Source: Natranaerofaba carboxydovora
GTDB lineage: Bacteria; Bacillota; Natranaerobiia; Natranaerobiales; Natranaerofabaceae
Assembly (NCBI RefSeq): GCF_022539405.1
Contig: NZ_CP054394.1
Location: forward strand, 188,501-252,500
Direction: 5' to 3'
Length of the DNA stretch: 64,000 nt
In this document: one piece after another, positions 30,448 through 39,366 of the stretch
How positions within the stretch are numbered: the first letter of the stretch is position 1
Layout: every line of letters begins with the position of its first letter
The notes under the pieces: model-generated
What the model was told of the DNA's origin: nothing
The model's input: only the letters and a program-made list of their open reading frames with translations
Databases searched by the model: none
Program-made: the position numbers and the translations under genes

Positions 30448-33400
30448 TTGAAAGATTCAAATTATATGGAAGAATATGAAATTATTTTTAATAATACCCA
30501 AGATGCACTTTTTCTAATAGATGTGACTAACACTAATGAGTTTAAGTTTAGAAGGCTGAACCGAACTCATGAACAGATTACGGGGCTAAAAACTGAAGAC
30601 GTACAAGGTAAAACCCCTGTAGAAGTACTGGGGCCAGAATTTGGTGCTGCTGTTGAAGCAAAATACAAAAGTTGTCTTGATAAAAAAGAATCCATTACTT
30701 ATGAAGAATTACTTGATTTACCGACCGGGGAAAAATATTGGCAAACACAGCTCACCCCTGTTATCAAAGATGGTAAAATTACAGCGATAGTTGGTTCTAG
30801 TACTGATATTACAGAAAAGAAAAAAATTGAAGAAGAACTAAAAACAATTAATGAACGCTTTGATACTGCAGTTAGTGCTGCTAATATTGGAGTATGGGAA
30901 TGGAATATTATAGATGATAAACTTATCTGGGATAACAAGATGTATGAACTATATGGAACTACTCCTGAAAAAACGGAGGAAAAGATGGAAATGTGGGCAG
31001 AAAGTATACATCCGGAAGACCGGGAAGAAAATAAAGAATTATTGCTAAAGGCTAAAAATGGCGAGAAAAACTTTGACACACAATTTCGGGTAATTTGGCC
31101 AGATGGGACAATTAGATACCTTCGGGCTTTTGCTGAAACAGTTCATGATTTTAAAGGATATCCAGAAAAAATGATAGGGATTAACTATGATACTACAGAA
31201 CAAGTTTTGTCAGAAGAAAAGCTAGCAGAAGCAGAGAAACGTTATCGGACATTGTTTCAAGATGCTCCTCATGGTATTGTGATTATAAACCCCAATACAA
31301 TGACAGCTGAAGAGTTTAACGATGAAGCTTGTGAAATGCTTGGTTATACTAGGGAAGAATTTAAAAAAGTGCAAATAAATGACTATGAAATTATAGAAGA
31401 CATTGAAGCGACTAAAGCAAGAATTGAAAAAATCCTCCAGGGTTCTAAAGAAGAATTTGAAACTAAACATAAAACAAAAAATGGTGAAATATTAGATGTG
31501 TATGTCATAGCAAAAAGTATAGAATTAAAAGGTTCGAGTTATATATTTGCTCAATTTATGGATATAACAGAAAATAAAAGGGCGCAAAAAGAGCTAGAAG
31601 AACAAAAAGAATCTTTTGAAAAAGTACTCAATACTGCTCCTGACGCTATTTTTATAAAAGATAGAAATAGCAGATATAGAATGGCAAATAAAGCTTTAGA
31701 AAAAGTATTTGGAATGAAAGCTGAAGAAATAGTTGGCAAATCAGATTGTGAGCTAAGCCCTACAGATGAAGAAAGTGAAGACTTCATTAATGATGATTTA
31801 GAAGTTTTGAACGGTAAAGAAAAGCTGGATTTTGAAGAAAGATTGACTGATTCAGAAGGAAATATAAGATGGTTTCAAACTCAAAAAGTGCCGATAAAAT
31901 ACAGAGGGATGGACTGCATTCTAGGGATAGCAAGGGATATAACCGAGAAAAAAAGAGCCGAGGAAAAAATATATGCTTACGCTAATGAAATGGAACTTAA
32001 AAACTTAGAACTTGAGCAGGCAAGAAACGAAGCCATGGAAGCATCAAAAGCCAAATCAGAATTCTTGGCTAATATGAGTCATGAGATCAGAACCCCGATG
32101 AACTCTATAATTGGTATGGCTGAGTTGTTAACAGAAACAGAATTAGATGTAGAACAAAAAGAATATATAGAAATTTTTAAAAATGCCGGTGAGAGTTTAC
32201 TAACTTTAATTAATGATATCTTAGATTTGTCTAAAATTGAAGCTGGTCAAATAGAATTAGAAAATGAGAATTTTAACCTTGCTAATATGATTGATAGAAT
32301 AGCTGAGTTGATGGCCTTTAGGGCGCAGCAAAAAGGACTAGAGATGCCAATTAGGATAAAGCAGGATGTACCTAATTATCTCATAGGTGATGTTTCAAGG
32401 CTAAGGCAGATTATTATAAATTTATTAGGGAATGCTATTAAATTTACTGAAGAGGGTGAGATTGTATTAGAGGTTGGTGTTAAAGAAAAAGAAGCAATTA
32501 ATGACAAAAGAAAAGCAGAACTTATTTTTGCTGTTAAAGATACAGGTATAGGTATAGCTAAAGATAAACAAGAAAGGATTTTCGCCAGTTTTACCCAGGC
32601 GGATTCTTCTAGTACCAGGAAATATGGTGGGACAGGCCTTGGTCTTACTATATCTCAAAAACTCGTTGACTTAATGAATGGTCAAATTTGGGTAGAAAGT
32701 GAGCCCGGCGAGGGAAGCATTTTTTATTTTACTGCATGGTTTGAACTTCAGGACTCCCCTCCTAAAGAAGACATTATTGAAGATAAAATTATCAATCTGA
32801 AAGATGTTAATATATTGGCTGTTGACGATAATCCTACCAACCTTCTTATTCTGAAAGAAACATTGACATCCTACGGGGCTAAAATTACCTGTGTTGAAGG
32901 AGGAAGACAAGCTATAAAGGAGCTAAGAAGTAAACTAGAAATAGATTCAATGTATGATCTTATTTTACTGGATTATATGATGCCAGAAATGGATGGTTAT
33001 CAATTAGTAGAGTTTATCAGAGATAATTTAAAATTACAAGAGCCTAAAATTATATTACTATCTTCAGAACTAATAAAAATTGGCATCAAATCTGAAAAGA
33101 AATATTTTAATGAATTTTTGTTAAAACCAATCAGAAAAAAGAAATTGCTTAGTACTATAAAGAATGTATTATCTAGCACTACACGCCAGAAAAAACTAGA
33201 AGAAACTAATGAGGAAAACAAAATTGAGGAAAGTACTAAAGAAACTTCAAGTGAGATAAATGAAAATACTTTTGAAGCTAAAACACTTGAAGAGTCGGCT
33301 GAGGCAGGTAGAATTCTTTTAGTTGAAGATTCTAAGGACAACCAGATGCTTGTAAAGACTTTTTTAAAATATACAGAGTACGAAATAGATACTGCAGAAA

Positions 33401-33681
33401 ATGGTGAGGAGGCTGTAGACAAATTTAAAAATAATAATTATGATTTGGTTTTAATGGATGTCCAAATGCCTGTGAAGGATGGATATACAGCTACAAGTGA
33501 GATTAGGGAATTTGAAAACATAAACAGTTTGACGAAAACGCCTATTATAGCTCTTACTGCTTATGCTTTAGAAAGCGATATTAAAGATGCTATGGCAGCA
33601 GGCTGTGATGCACATTTAGCTAAACCTATTAAAAAGAAAAAACTTTTGTCAGTTATAGAAGAATATATAAAGATAAGCTAA
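30448..33681 (+). CDS. Multi-PAS hybrid histidine kinase with two receiver domains
   Basis: A 1077-residue cytosolic sensor kinase with no membrane segments. Four PAS/PAC modules (roughly residues 10-128, 132-257, 264-382, 384-507) are followed by HisKA with the phosphorylatable H545 in SHEIRTPMNSI, then the ATPase domain (LLGNAIKFTEEGEI, VKDTGIGIAKD, GGTGLGLTI). Two receivers come last: the first with D842 (LLDYMMPEMDG), the second with D1004 (LMDVQMPVKDG). Receivers on such kinases usually pass phosphate to an Hpt protein, and one is encoded seven genes on at 37703. TTG start with AGGGGAGG upstream. The signal is unknown; PAS domains suggest an internal redox, haem or small-molecule cue. 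Confidence 0.92.
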   Translation: MKDSNYMEEYEIIFNNTQDALFLIDVTNTNEFKFRRLNRTHEQITGLKTEDVQGKTPVEVLGPEFGAAVEAKYKSCLDKKESITYEELLDLPTGEKYWQTQLTPVIKDGKITAIVGSSTDITEKKKIEEELKTINERFDTAVSAANIGVWEWNIIDDKLIWDNKMYELYGTTPEKTEEKMEMWAESIHPEDREENKELLLKAKNGEKNFDTQFRVIWPDGTIRYLRAFAETVHDFKGYPEKMIGINYDTTEQVLSEEKLAEAEKRYRTLFQDAPHGIVIINPNTMTAEEFNDEACEMLGYTREEFKKVQINDYEIIEDIEATKARIEKILQGSKEEFETKHKTKNGEILDVYVIAKSIELKGSSYIFAQFMDITENKRAQKELEEQKESFEKVLNTAPDAIFIKDRNSRYRMANKALEKVFGMKAEEIVGKSDCELSPTDEESEDFINDDLEVLNGKEKLDFEERLTDSEGNIRWFQTQKVPIKYRGMDCILGIARDITEKKRAEEKIYAYANEMELKNLELEQARNEAMEASKAKSEFLANMSHEIRTPMNSIIGMAELLTETELDVEQKEYIEIFKNAGESLLTLINDILDLSKIEAGQIELENENFNLANMIDRIAELMAFRAQQKGLEMPIRIKQDVPNYLIGDVSRLRQIIINLLGNAIKFTEEGEIVLEVGVKEKEAINDKRKAELIFAVKDTGIGIAKDKQERIFASFTQADSSSTRKYGGTGLGLTISQKLVDLMNGQIWVESEPGEGSIFYFTAWFELQDSPPKEDIIEDKIINLKDVNILAVDDNPTNLLILKETLTSYGAKITCVEGGRQAIKELRSKLEIDSMYDLILLDYMMPEMDGYQLVEFIRDNLKLQEPKIILLSSELIKIGIKSEKKYFNEFLLKPIRKKKLLSTIKNVLSSTTRQKKLEETNEENKIEESTKETSSEINENTFEAKTLEESAEAGRILLVEDSKDNQMLVKTFLKYTEYEIDTAENGEEAVDKFKNNNYDLVLMDVQMPVKDGYTATSEIREFENINSLTKTPIIALTAYALESDIKDAMAAGCDAHLAKPIKKKKLLSVIEEYIKIS

Positions 33682-33727
33682 AGAGTTTTTGGAGGAATGA
33701 ATCTCATTTAATTAAGGAGAATTTCAC

Positions 33728-34105
33728 ATGCAAGATATTAAAAATATTTTATTGGTCGAAGATGAGCCTTCAATGTCTCGGCTTATATCTTTTAAGTTGG
33801 AAAAGGAGAACTTCAAGGTTGATGTTGCTGCTGATGGTGAGAAGGCACTTCAAAAGTTTTTGGATGAAACTATTAGTTATGATGCAATTATCCTTGACTT
33901 AATGCTTCCTATTCTTGATGGAATGCAGGTACTTAAAAAAATTCGAGAAGAAAATAAAGAGATCCCTGTCCTGGTTTTGTCTGCAAAAAGTCAAAAGAAA
34001 GATGTGTTAGATGGTTTAAATAAAGGTGCAGATGATTATCTTACAAAACCTTTTAGGCCAGAAGAACTAACCCTTAGGTTGAAAAAATTGCTAGGAGAAA
34101 GCTAA
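33728..34105 (+). CDS. Stand-alone response-regulator receiver
   Basis: A 125-residue single receiver domain without output domain. The acidic pocket is VEDEPSM, the phospho-acceptor is D57 (IILDLMLPILDG) and the conserved Lys is in DYLTKPFRPEEL. Single-domain receivers act as shuttles in phosphorelays or by protein contact. The stop overlaps the next start by one base (TAATG), so it is coupled to the membrane HEAT-repeat protein, a plausible target. Confidence 0.92.
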   Translation: MQDIKNILLVEDEPSMSRLISFKLEKENFKVDVAADGEKALQKFLDETISYDAIILDLMLPILDGMQVLKKIREENKEIPVLVLSAKSQKKDVLDGLNKGADDYLTKPFRPEELTLRLKKLLGES

Positions 34106-35172
34106 TGTCTATGTTTAATTCATTGTTAATTTTAATTGTTATTATGACAATTGCAATAATTGGTCTCTTGTTATTTATTTTGCTTAATCATTATCTGCTA
34201 TGGAGAAGAGAAAAAGTTTATCAACAAAATAAAGATGAATGGGAAGATACACTATATAGTTATCTTGCTGATGATATATCTATAGATAAAGCAGCATTAA
34301 AAATGAAAGGTGATTATTATAATTTATGGCGTTTATTAACTCCTTACCTTACAAACTTAAAGGGAGATGATAGGGAAAAGATAGTAGAATTAGTAAAAGA
34401 AATTGGTATGACAGACTATTTTTTGAATATAGCTAGGAAATCAAAAAGAAGGAAAAAGAGGGTGTCAGCAATCTCTGCCTTAGGAAAAATTGGTGAGAAA
34501 AGAGTAAGTCCTTTTCTGAAAAATATGCTCAACTCTAAAGATACTATCGAGATGACTTTTGCAGCAAAGGCCATTGCAGATATTGGGGAGACAAACTTAA
34601 TATTGCCGGTTTTTAGGAGAATGCTAACAGATACTTATACAACCTTTGAAGGAATTACTGAGATAGCGGTAAGGTTCGGTGAAGATATTTGTCCACCAAT
34701 CAAAAATATCATTCAAGAATGGTTTGATGGTAAAAGAGACTTAGAGGAAAGTTTTGGGGTTTCAATAGATCAGAGTTTATCTCTTTTAGTTGATATCCTC
34801 GGTTATTATAGATATACAGTAGCGGGATTACAGCTTGAAAAGATATTGGAAAAAAGTGATAACAGTGAAGTTATTATTCATGTTTTAAAAGCACTGTCAA
34901 CAATGGGTTATCCTGTTAAGATATCGCTAAACCCATTTATTGATCATGAAAATTGGATTATAAGAAGTCAGGCAACAAAATATATAGGAAAAATAAAAGA
35001 AGACACATACAAAGAAAAAATAAAACAGCTTCTTGATGATGAAAACTGGTGGGTAAGGTTTTATGCAGCCCAGGCATTATACAACTTAGGAGAAGTATCT
35101 TATCTTGAATCAAACAGCTCTTTTGAGGATAGAAAGGGAGAAATAAGTAGGTATATACTTAGTAAAGCTTGA
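34105..35172 (+). CDS. Membrane-anchored HEAT-repeat protein
   Basis: A 355-residue protein with one N-terminal membrane helix (residues about 6-28) and a cytosolic helical solenoid of HEAT-like repeats (VSAISALGKIGEKRVSPFLKN, AAKAIADIGETNLILPVF, ATKYIGKIKEDTYKEKIKQLL, AAQALYNLGEVSYLE). HEAT solenoids mediate protein-protein contact. It lies between a receiver and a polysaccharide-type glycosyltransferase, so it may link the phosphorylated receiver to the transferase at the membrane; that is inference. The order receiver, HEAT protein, family 2 glycosyltransferase is reminiscent of some exopolysaccharide loci in other phyla. Confidence 0.8.
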   Translation: MSMFNSLLILIVIMTIAIIGLLLFILLNHYLLWRREKVYQQNKDEWEDTLYSYLADDISIDKAALKMKGDYYNLWRLLTPYLTNLKGDDREKIVELVKEIGMTDYFLNIARKSKRRKKRVSAISALGKIGEKRVSPFLKNMLNSKDTIEMTFAAKAIADIGETNLILPVFRRMLTDTYTTFEGITEIAVRFGEDICPPIKNIIQEWFDGKRDLEESFGVSIDQSLSLLVDILGYYRYTVAGLQLEKILEKSDNSEVIIHVLKALSTMGYPVKISLNPFIDHENWIIRSQATKYIGKIKEDTYKEKIKQLLDDENWWVRFYAAQALYNLGEVSYLESNSSFEDRKGEISRYILSKA

Positions 35173-35203
35173 TGTCGAGATTAATATTGATAGGAGTTTT
35201 TTA

Positions 35204-36652
35204 ATGGATTTTACTAACTTGTTATATACTGTAGATTATATTGCTATTTTTTATTTTTTCATAGTTAATAGTACATATATTTTTCTAAATTTAGCTGCTT
35301 TTTTTACAATAAGGCGGCACTGGTATTTGAACCAAATAACTGACTTTGACAAAACTTTTCAAAGTGAATTTTATAAACCTCTTAGTATTATAGTTCCTGC
35401 TTTTAATGAACAGAGCACAATAGTACAGAATGTAAAATCTATTATATCTCTTGCCTACCCGGAATTTGAAGTAGTCGTGGTGAATGATGGATCTACAGAT
35501 GATACAATCAATGAGCTAAAAAATAGTTTTAATCTTATAAAGTCAAGCAGATCCTTTGAAAAAATTCTTGCTACTGAATCAATTAATAATGTATATGATT
35601 CATTAGATTATGCTAACCTTGTAGTAGTTGATAAAGCAAATGGTGGAAAGGCAGATGCACTTAATGCCGGTATAAACACATCGCAATATCCCCTTGTTTG
35701 CAATATTGATGCAGATTCTATAATAGAAGGACAGGCTTTACTTAGGATAGTAGAGCCCTTTGTACAGGATTGGAGGGTAATAGCTGCAGGGGGAACTGTA
35801 AGAGTTGCCAATGAATGTACAATTAGAGGAGGTTTCATAGAAAAGGTAAGACTTTCATCTAATTCTATAGTCAGAATGCAGGTAGTGGAATATTTGAGGG
35901 CGTTTTTATTTGGAAGAGTTGGTTGGGCTTCTATTAATAGTTTGTTAATAATATCTGGTGCTTTTGGAGTTTTTAGAAAGAAGCACTTAATAGATGCAGG
36001 TGGATACAGCAGAGATACTGTAGGAGAAGATATGGAGCTAGTGCTTAGATTAAATCGTTTTCTAAAGAAGTCTAAAAGGGAGTATCGAGTGGTTTTTTTG
36101 CCGGATCCGGTATGCTGGACCCAGGTTCCTGAAGACATTGGTAGTTTAAGTAGACAAAGACGTAGATGGCAGAGGGGTCTTGGTGAAAGTCTATCTAAGA
36201 ATAGAGAGCTTTTTTTCAACCCCAAATATGGACTTTTGGGGATAATAGCTTTTCCTTTTTTCTTATTCATTGAGTTTTTGGGGCCAGTTTTTGAACTTTT
36301 AGGTTATATAGTTTTTGCTGCTACAATATTTATCGCTTACTTTTTAGGATTTCCTGGAAGAGAAATTATTTTGTTATTTTTTGTCACAGCAATACTAATG
36401 GGAGTATTATTATCTACACTATCTGTAGTTTTTGAAGAGATGACTTTTAGAAAGTATACACGTTTAAGGGACAAAATCATACTTTTTTTATTTGGTATCT
36501 ATGAAAACTTCGGTTATCGACAAAGGCATACTTTTTGGAGAGTGCGAGGGATTTATGATTTTCTGCGCAAAAGAAAAGGATGGGGAGAAATGAAAAGAAT
36601 GACTTTTGCAGGTCAGGAGAGGATGGATAACAATGGCGATACTAGTGATTGA
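35204..36652 (+). CDS. Family 2 membrane glycosyltransferase (processive type)
   Basis: A 482-residue membrane protein. One TM segment lies at residues about 12-35, the GT-A catalytic domain at about 60-330 and three C-terminal TM segments at about 345-430. Catalytic motifs of cellulose/PNAG/hyaluronan-synthase type are present: VPAFNEQ, VVNDGSTDDT, the metal-binding DADS, GEDMELVLRL (general base Asp) and QRRRWQRG, the Q(R/Q)xRW motif of processive enzymes. It probably makes and extrudes an exopolysaccharide. Its 3' end overlaps the diguanylate cyclase gene by 20 bases. The polymer formed is not determined. Confidence 0.88.
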   Translation: MDFTNLLYTVDYIAIFYFFIVNSTYIFLNLAAFFTIRRHWYLNQITDFDKTFQSEFYKPLSIIVPAFNEQSTIVQNVKSIISLAYPEFEVVVVNDGSTDDTINELKNSFNLIKSSRSFEKILATESINNVYDSLDYANLVVVDKANGGKADALNAGINTSQYPLVCNIDADSIIEGQALLRIVEPFVQDWRVIAAGGTVRVANECTIRGGFIEKVRLSSNSIVRMQVVEYLRAFLFGRVGWASINSLLIISGAFGVFRKKHLIDAGGYSRDTVGEDMELVLRLNRFLKKSKREYRVVFLPDPVCWTQVPEDIGSLSRQRRRWQRGLGESLSKNRELFFNPKYGLLGIIAFPFFLFIEFLGPVFELLGYIVFAATIFIAYFLGFPGREIILLFFVTAILMGVLLSTLSVVFEEMTFRKYTRLRDKIILFLFGIYENFGYRQRHTFWRVRGIYDFLRKRKGWGEMKRMTFAGQERMDNNGDTSD

Positions 36653-37679
36653 CGATGAACAAGATATAAGGTTTTTAATAGAAAAGTTTTTAAATAAAGC
36701 TGGTTTTACCGATTTGTACTTTGCATCTTCACCGGAAAAAGCTTTTGAAATATTAGGTATAGACGAATATGAAGGGAACTCGCAAGTTGAATCTTCTAAG
36801 ATAGAACTGATATTATTGGATATTATGATGCCAGGAACTGATGGAATAGAAGTATGTGAACGGATTAATAATTACCCTGAGATTTCAAATATTCCTATAA
36901 TTATGGTTACAGCTTTAACTGACCCTGAAACCTTGGAAAGAGCATTTAATGCTGGTGCCATGGATTATATTACAAAGCCTATCCGAAGGGTCGAGTTAAT
37001 CGCCAGGGCAAGCTCTGCAATAAAGTTATATAGGGAAAGACAAACTCGTATTAAACGCGAAATAGAGCTAGAAGATGCTCTTCACCGTTTAGAAGAAACT
37101 AATAAAAAACTAGAAAAAATTGCAACAATAGATGAACTGACAAAGCTTCCCAACCGAAGGCTATTAGATGAAACTTTGAAAAATGAGTGGAAAAGAGCAA
37201 AGCGAAATCGGAGTTTTTTATCCGTTATTATGCTAGATATTGACTATTTCAAGAACTATAATGATACTTACGGACATCTAAAAGGTGATGAATGTCTCCA
37301 AATGATATCCTCCAAACTAAAAGATCTGATGTTTCGTCCAGGGGACTTTGTTGCCAGGTATGGAGGGGAAGAATTTATCGTGATCTTACCCGAAACTAAC
37401 CTTGAAGATGCTTTGATAGTGGCTGAAAGGCTTAGAAAGGGTGTGGTAGAATTACAAATTCCACATGTAGACTCCAAAATTTCAGATTATGTGACTGTTA
37501 GTTTGGGCGTTACAACTATAAAATTTGGTGACAAGCTTAAAGATATCCTTGATGAAAAAGATGCTAGGGAGGAAGAATTAATAAATAAGTTTGTTGAGAC
37601 TGCAGATGAAGCTCTTTATGAAGCAAAAGAAAAAGGCCGAAATAAAGTAGAATCCAAATATTTTACCTTGAGAGCGTAA
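36633..37679 (+). CDS. Response regulator diguanylate cyclase (REC-GGDEF)
   Basis: About 348 residues: an N-terminal receiver (phospho-acceptor D63 in LLDIMMPGTDG) joined through a coiled-coil-like linker (residues about 135-165) to a GGDEF domain with active-site motif GGEEF near residue 244. An inhibitory site RPGD lies exactly five residues before it, so product feedback by cyclic di-GMP is expected. ATG 36633 is chosen for AGGAGAGGA upstream and because the receiver begins at MAILVIDDE. It overlaps the glycosyltransferase gene, so synthase and second messenger are co-produced. Confidence 0.93.
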   Translation: MAILVIDDEQDIRFLIEKFLNKAGFTDLYFASSPEKAFEILGIDEYEGNSQVESSKIELILLDIMMPGTDGIEVCERINNYPEISNIPIIMVTALTDPETLERAFNAGAMDYITKPIRRVELIARASSAIKLYRERQTRIKREIELEDALHRLEETNKKLEKIATIDELTKLPNRRLLDETLKNEWKRAKRNRSFLSVIMLDIDYFKNYNDTYGHLKGDECLQMISSKLKDLMFRPGDFVARYGGEEFIVILPETNLEDALIVAERLRKGVVELQIPHVDSKISDYVTVSLGVTTIKFGDKLKDILDEKDAREEELINKFVETADEALYEAKEKGRNKVESKYFTLRA

Positions 37680-37702
37680 CTTAGAATGGAGGGGATTAAC
37701 AA

Positions 37703-38002
37703 ATGAGTAAAAATACTGTTTATGTAGATGAAGATTTAAAGGAACTAATACCAGATTTTATGGAAAATCGATATGAGGATATTAAGAAATTAAAAAGTTC
37801 TATTTCAACAAAAGATTATGAAGACATTAGAAAATTAGGACATACCATAAAAGGTGTAGGAGGAGGATATGGTTTTGATTATGTAACTGAGCTGGGTTAC
37901 AAAATAGAAGAAGCTGCTAAAAATGGTGATGAAGACTTGTTGAACGAACTGATTTTTGAATTAGAAAACCATCTTGATAATGTGGAGATAGTTTATGAGT
38001 AG
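37703..38002 (+). CDS. Hpt phosphotransfer protein
   Basis: A 99-residue helical protein with the Hpt motif LGHTIKGVGGGYGF; H47 is the phospho-site. Such proteins take phosphate from a hybrid kinase receiver and pass it to response-regulator receivers. The hybrid kinase (30448) and two receivers (33728, 36633) are in the same locus and no other Hpt is visible, so this is very likely the relay's middle step. It starts 23 bases after the cyclase gene, with GGAGGGG upstream. Confidence 0.88.
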   Translation: MSKNTVYVDEDLKELIPDFMENRYEDIKKLKSSISTKDYEDIRKLGHTIKGVGGGYGFDYVTELGYKIEEAAKNGDEDLLNELIFELENHLDNVEIVYE

Positions 38003-38079
38003 TTGTGGTAGGTAAGTTTATAATATATAATTAAACTGCAATTATAGGAACTAGTTATAAGTTGGGGGAGAGCTCTGTT

Positions 38080-39339
38080 ATGGATGGATTATATTCACAG
38101 TTAGCAGAAGAGTTTTCTTTTATAAATTATAAAGCCTTTAGAAAGTCATCAATGCTTGCTGTAAGTCATGCTATTGAGGATTTAATTTTAAGCTTAAGTA
38201 TTGATGCAGAGATGTTTGTTACTTTTCAAAAATTTGAGTTTTTTGAAGAAGAATATGATAAATATCTTGAACTTGATAAGTTTGGCAAAAATATTTTTAT
38301 TTTTGCCAAAGATATAGATAGAACGAAATTAGATAAATTCAAAAATACCACATTTGTTGAAATAGATGATTCAGATGAACTGATAAAAGAATGGGATATT
38401 ATTGTTAATCATCCAGAGTATCCTATTACTTTTTCTTCTTATGAAGTTAGTGTTATGGACAAACCTGAAAGGACTTTTCTAGGTTTTTTGAGCTTTTATC
38501 CAGCAGTAACTGCAAAGGCGGTGAAACACTTTTCAAATGAACTAAAAAAGAAAGATATATATTATTATCCTGAAACTGATAAGTATGAACCATTAAGTGA
38601 TAGGGAAAAAAGATTCGGTAACATACTTGAAAAATTTATTAATAATACTTTGGATGAAATTGAGTTGAAAGATACAATCAGAGAGCAGGGCCAATCTATA
38701 GAATTAATCAAGCGATTATGCTACGCGGCTGAATACAGGGATATTGAGACAGCTTTGCACCTTGTGAAAATAAGTAAGTATATGACCTGGTTTTATGATA
38801 AACTAGATATAGATATATCATCTTCAGACAGTAATTCTATTGGTGTGGCTTCTCTAGTCCATGATATAGGGAAAATAGGTATTCCAGACAATATTTTATT
38901 AAAGCCAGGAAGGCTAACGGGCAAAGAATATGAAATAATGAAAAATCATACAAATATAGGAGCATCGATCTTAAAAGATCCATACACAAATATGCTTAAA
39001 ACAGCTAAAGATATAGCCCTATATCATCATGAGAGATGGGACGGGCAGGGTTATCCTACTGGTAAGAAAAAAGAAGAGATCCCCCTAACGGCTAGAATGG
39101 CAGCGATAGTGGATGTATTTGATGCCTTATCATCTAAACGGGTGTACAAGGATAGTTATTCCGTTAATAAATGCATTGATATTATGAAAGAAGAAAGAAA
39201 TATGCATTTTGATGGTGAAATGTTAGATATTTTTTTAGCTAATCTTAACGAGCTAATAGAGTTAAAAAATGAATTAGAAGAAAAATCCAAATTGTATTCA
39301 GAAGAAGATATGTTAGAGGAAATTATTAAGAAGTACTAA
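38080..39339 (+). CDS. DICT-HD-GYP cyclic di-GMP phosphodiesterase
   Basis: About 419 residues. The first ~190 residues resemble the DICT sensory domain (FRKSSMLAVSHAIEDL, FVTFQKFEFFEEEYDKY), often attached to cyclic di-GMP enzymes. The C-terminal domain is a complete HD-GYP: HLVKISKYM, SLVHDIGKIGIP (H261-D262), HHERWDGQGYP (GYP at 324-326) and IVDVFDALSSKRVYKD. It would break down cyclic di-GMP, opposing the cyclase two genes upstream. ATG 38080 is preferred over TTG 38062, because GGGGGAG (38064-38070) is 9 bases before the ATG. Confidence 0.88.
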   Translation: MDGLYSQLAEEFSFINYKAFRKSSMLAVSHAIEDLILSLSIDAEMFVTFQKFEFFEEEYDKYLELDKFGKNIFIFAKDIDRTKLDKFKNTTFVEIDDSDELIKEWDIIVNHPEYPITFSSYEVSVMDKPERTFLGFLSFYPAVTAKAVKHFSNELKKKDIYYYPETDKYEPLSDREKRFGNILEKFINNTLDEIELKDTIREQGQSIELIKRLCYAAEYRDIETALHLVKISKYMTWFYDKLDIDISSSDSNSIGVASLVHDIGKIGIPDNILLKPGRLTGKEYEIMKNHTNIGASILKDPYTNMLKTAKDIALYHHERWDGQGYPTGKKKEEIPLTARMAAIVDVFDALSSKRVYKDSYSVNKCIDIMKEERNMHFDGEMLDIFLANLNELIELKNELEEKSKLYSEEDMLEEIIKKY

Positions 39340-39366
39340 GTTTAAAATATAAGAGGGTGTTATAAT

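Noticed and set aside
33000..33422. Minus-strand 140-codon frame within the hybrid kinase
   Set aside because: It lies opposite the two receiver domains and lacks a start context.
35608..36270. Minus-strand 220-codon open frame inside the glycosyltransferase gene
   Set aside because: The plus strand encodes conserved GT2 motifs across the whole span; the antisense peptide has no recognisable domain or ribosome site.
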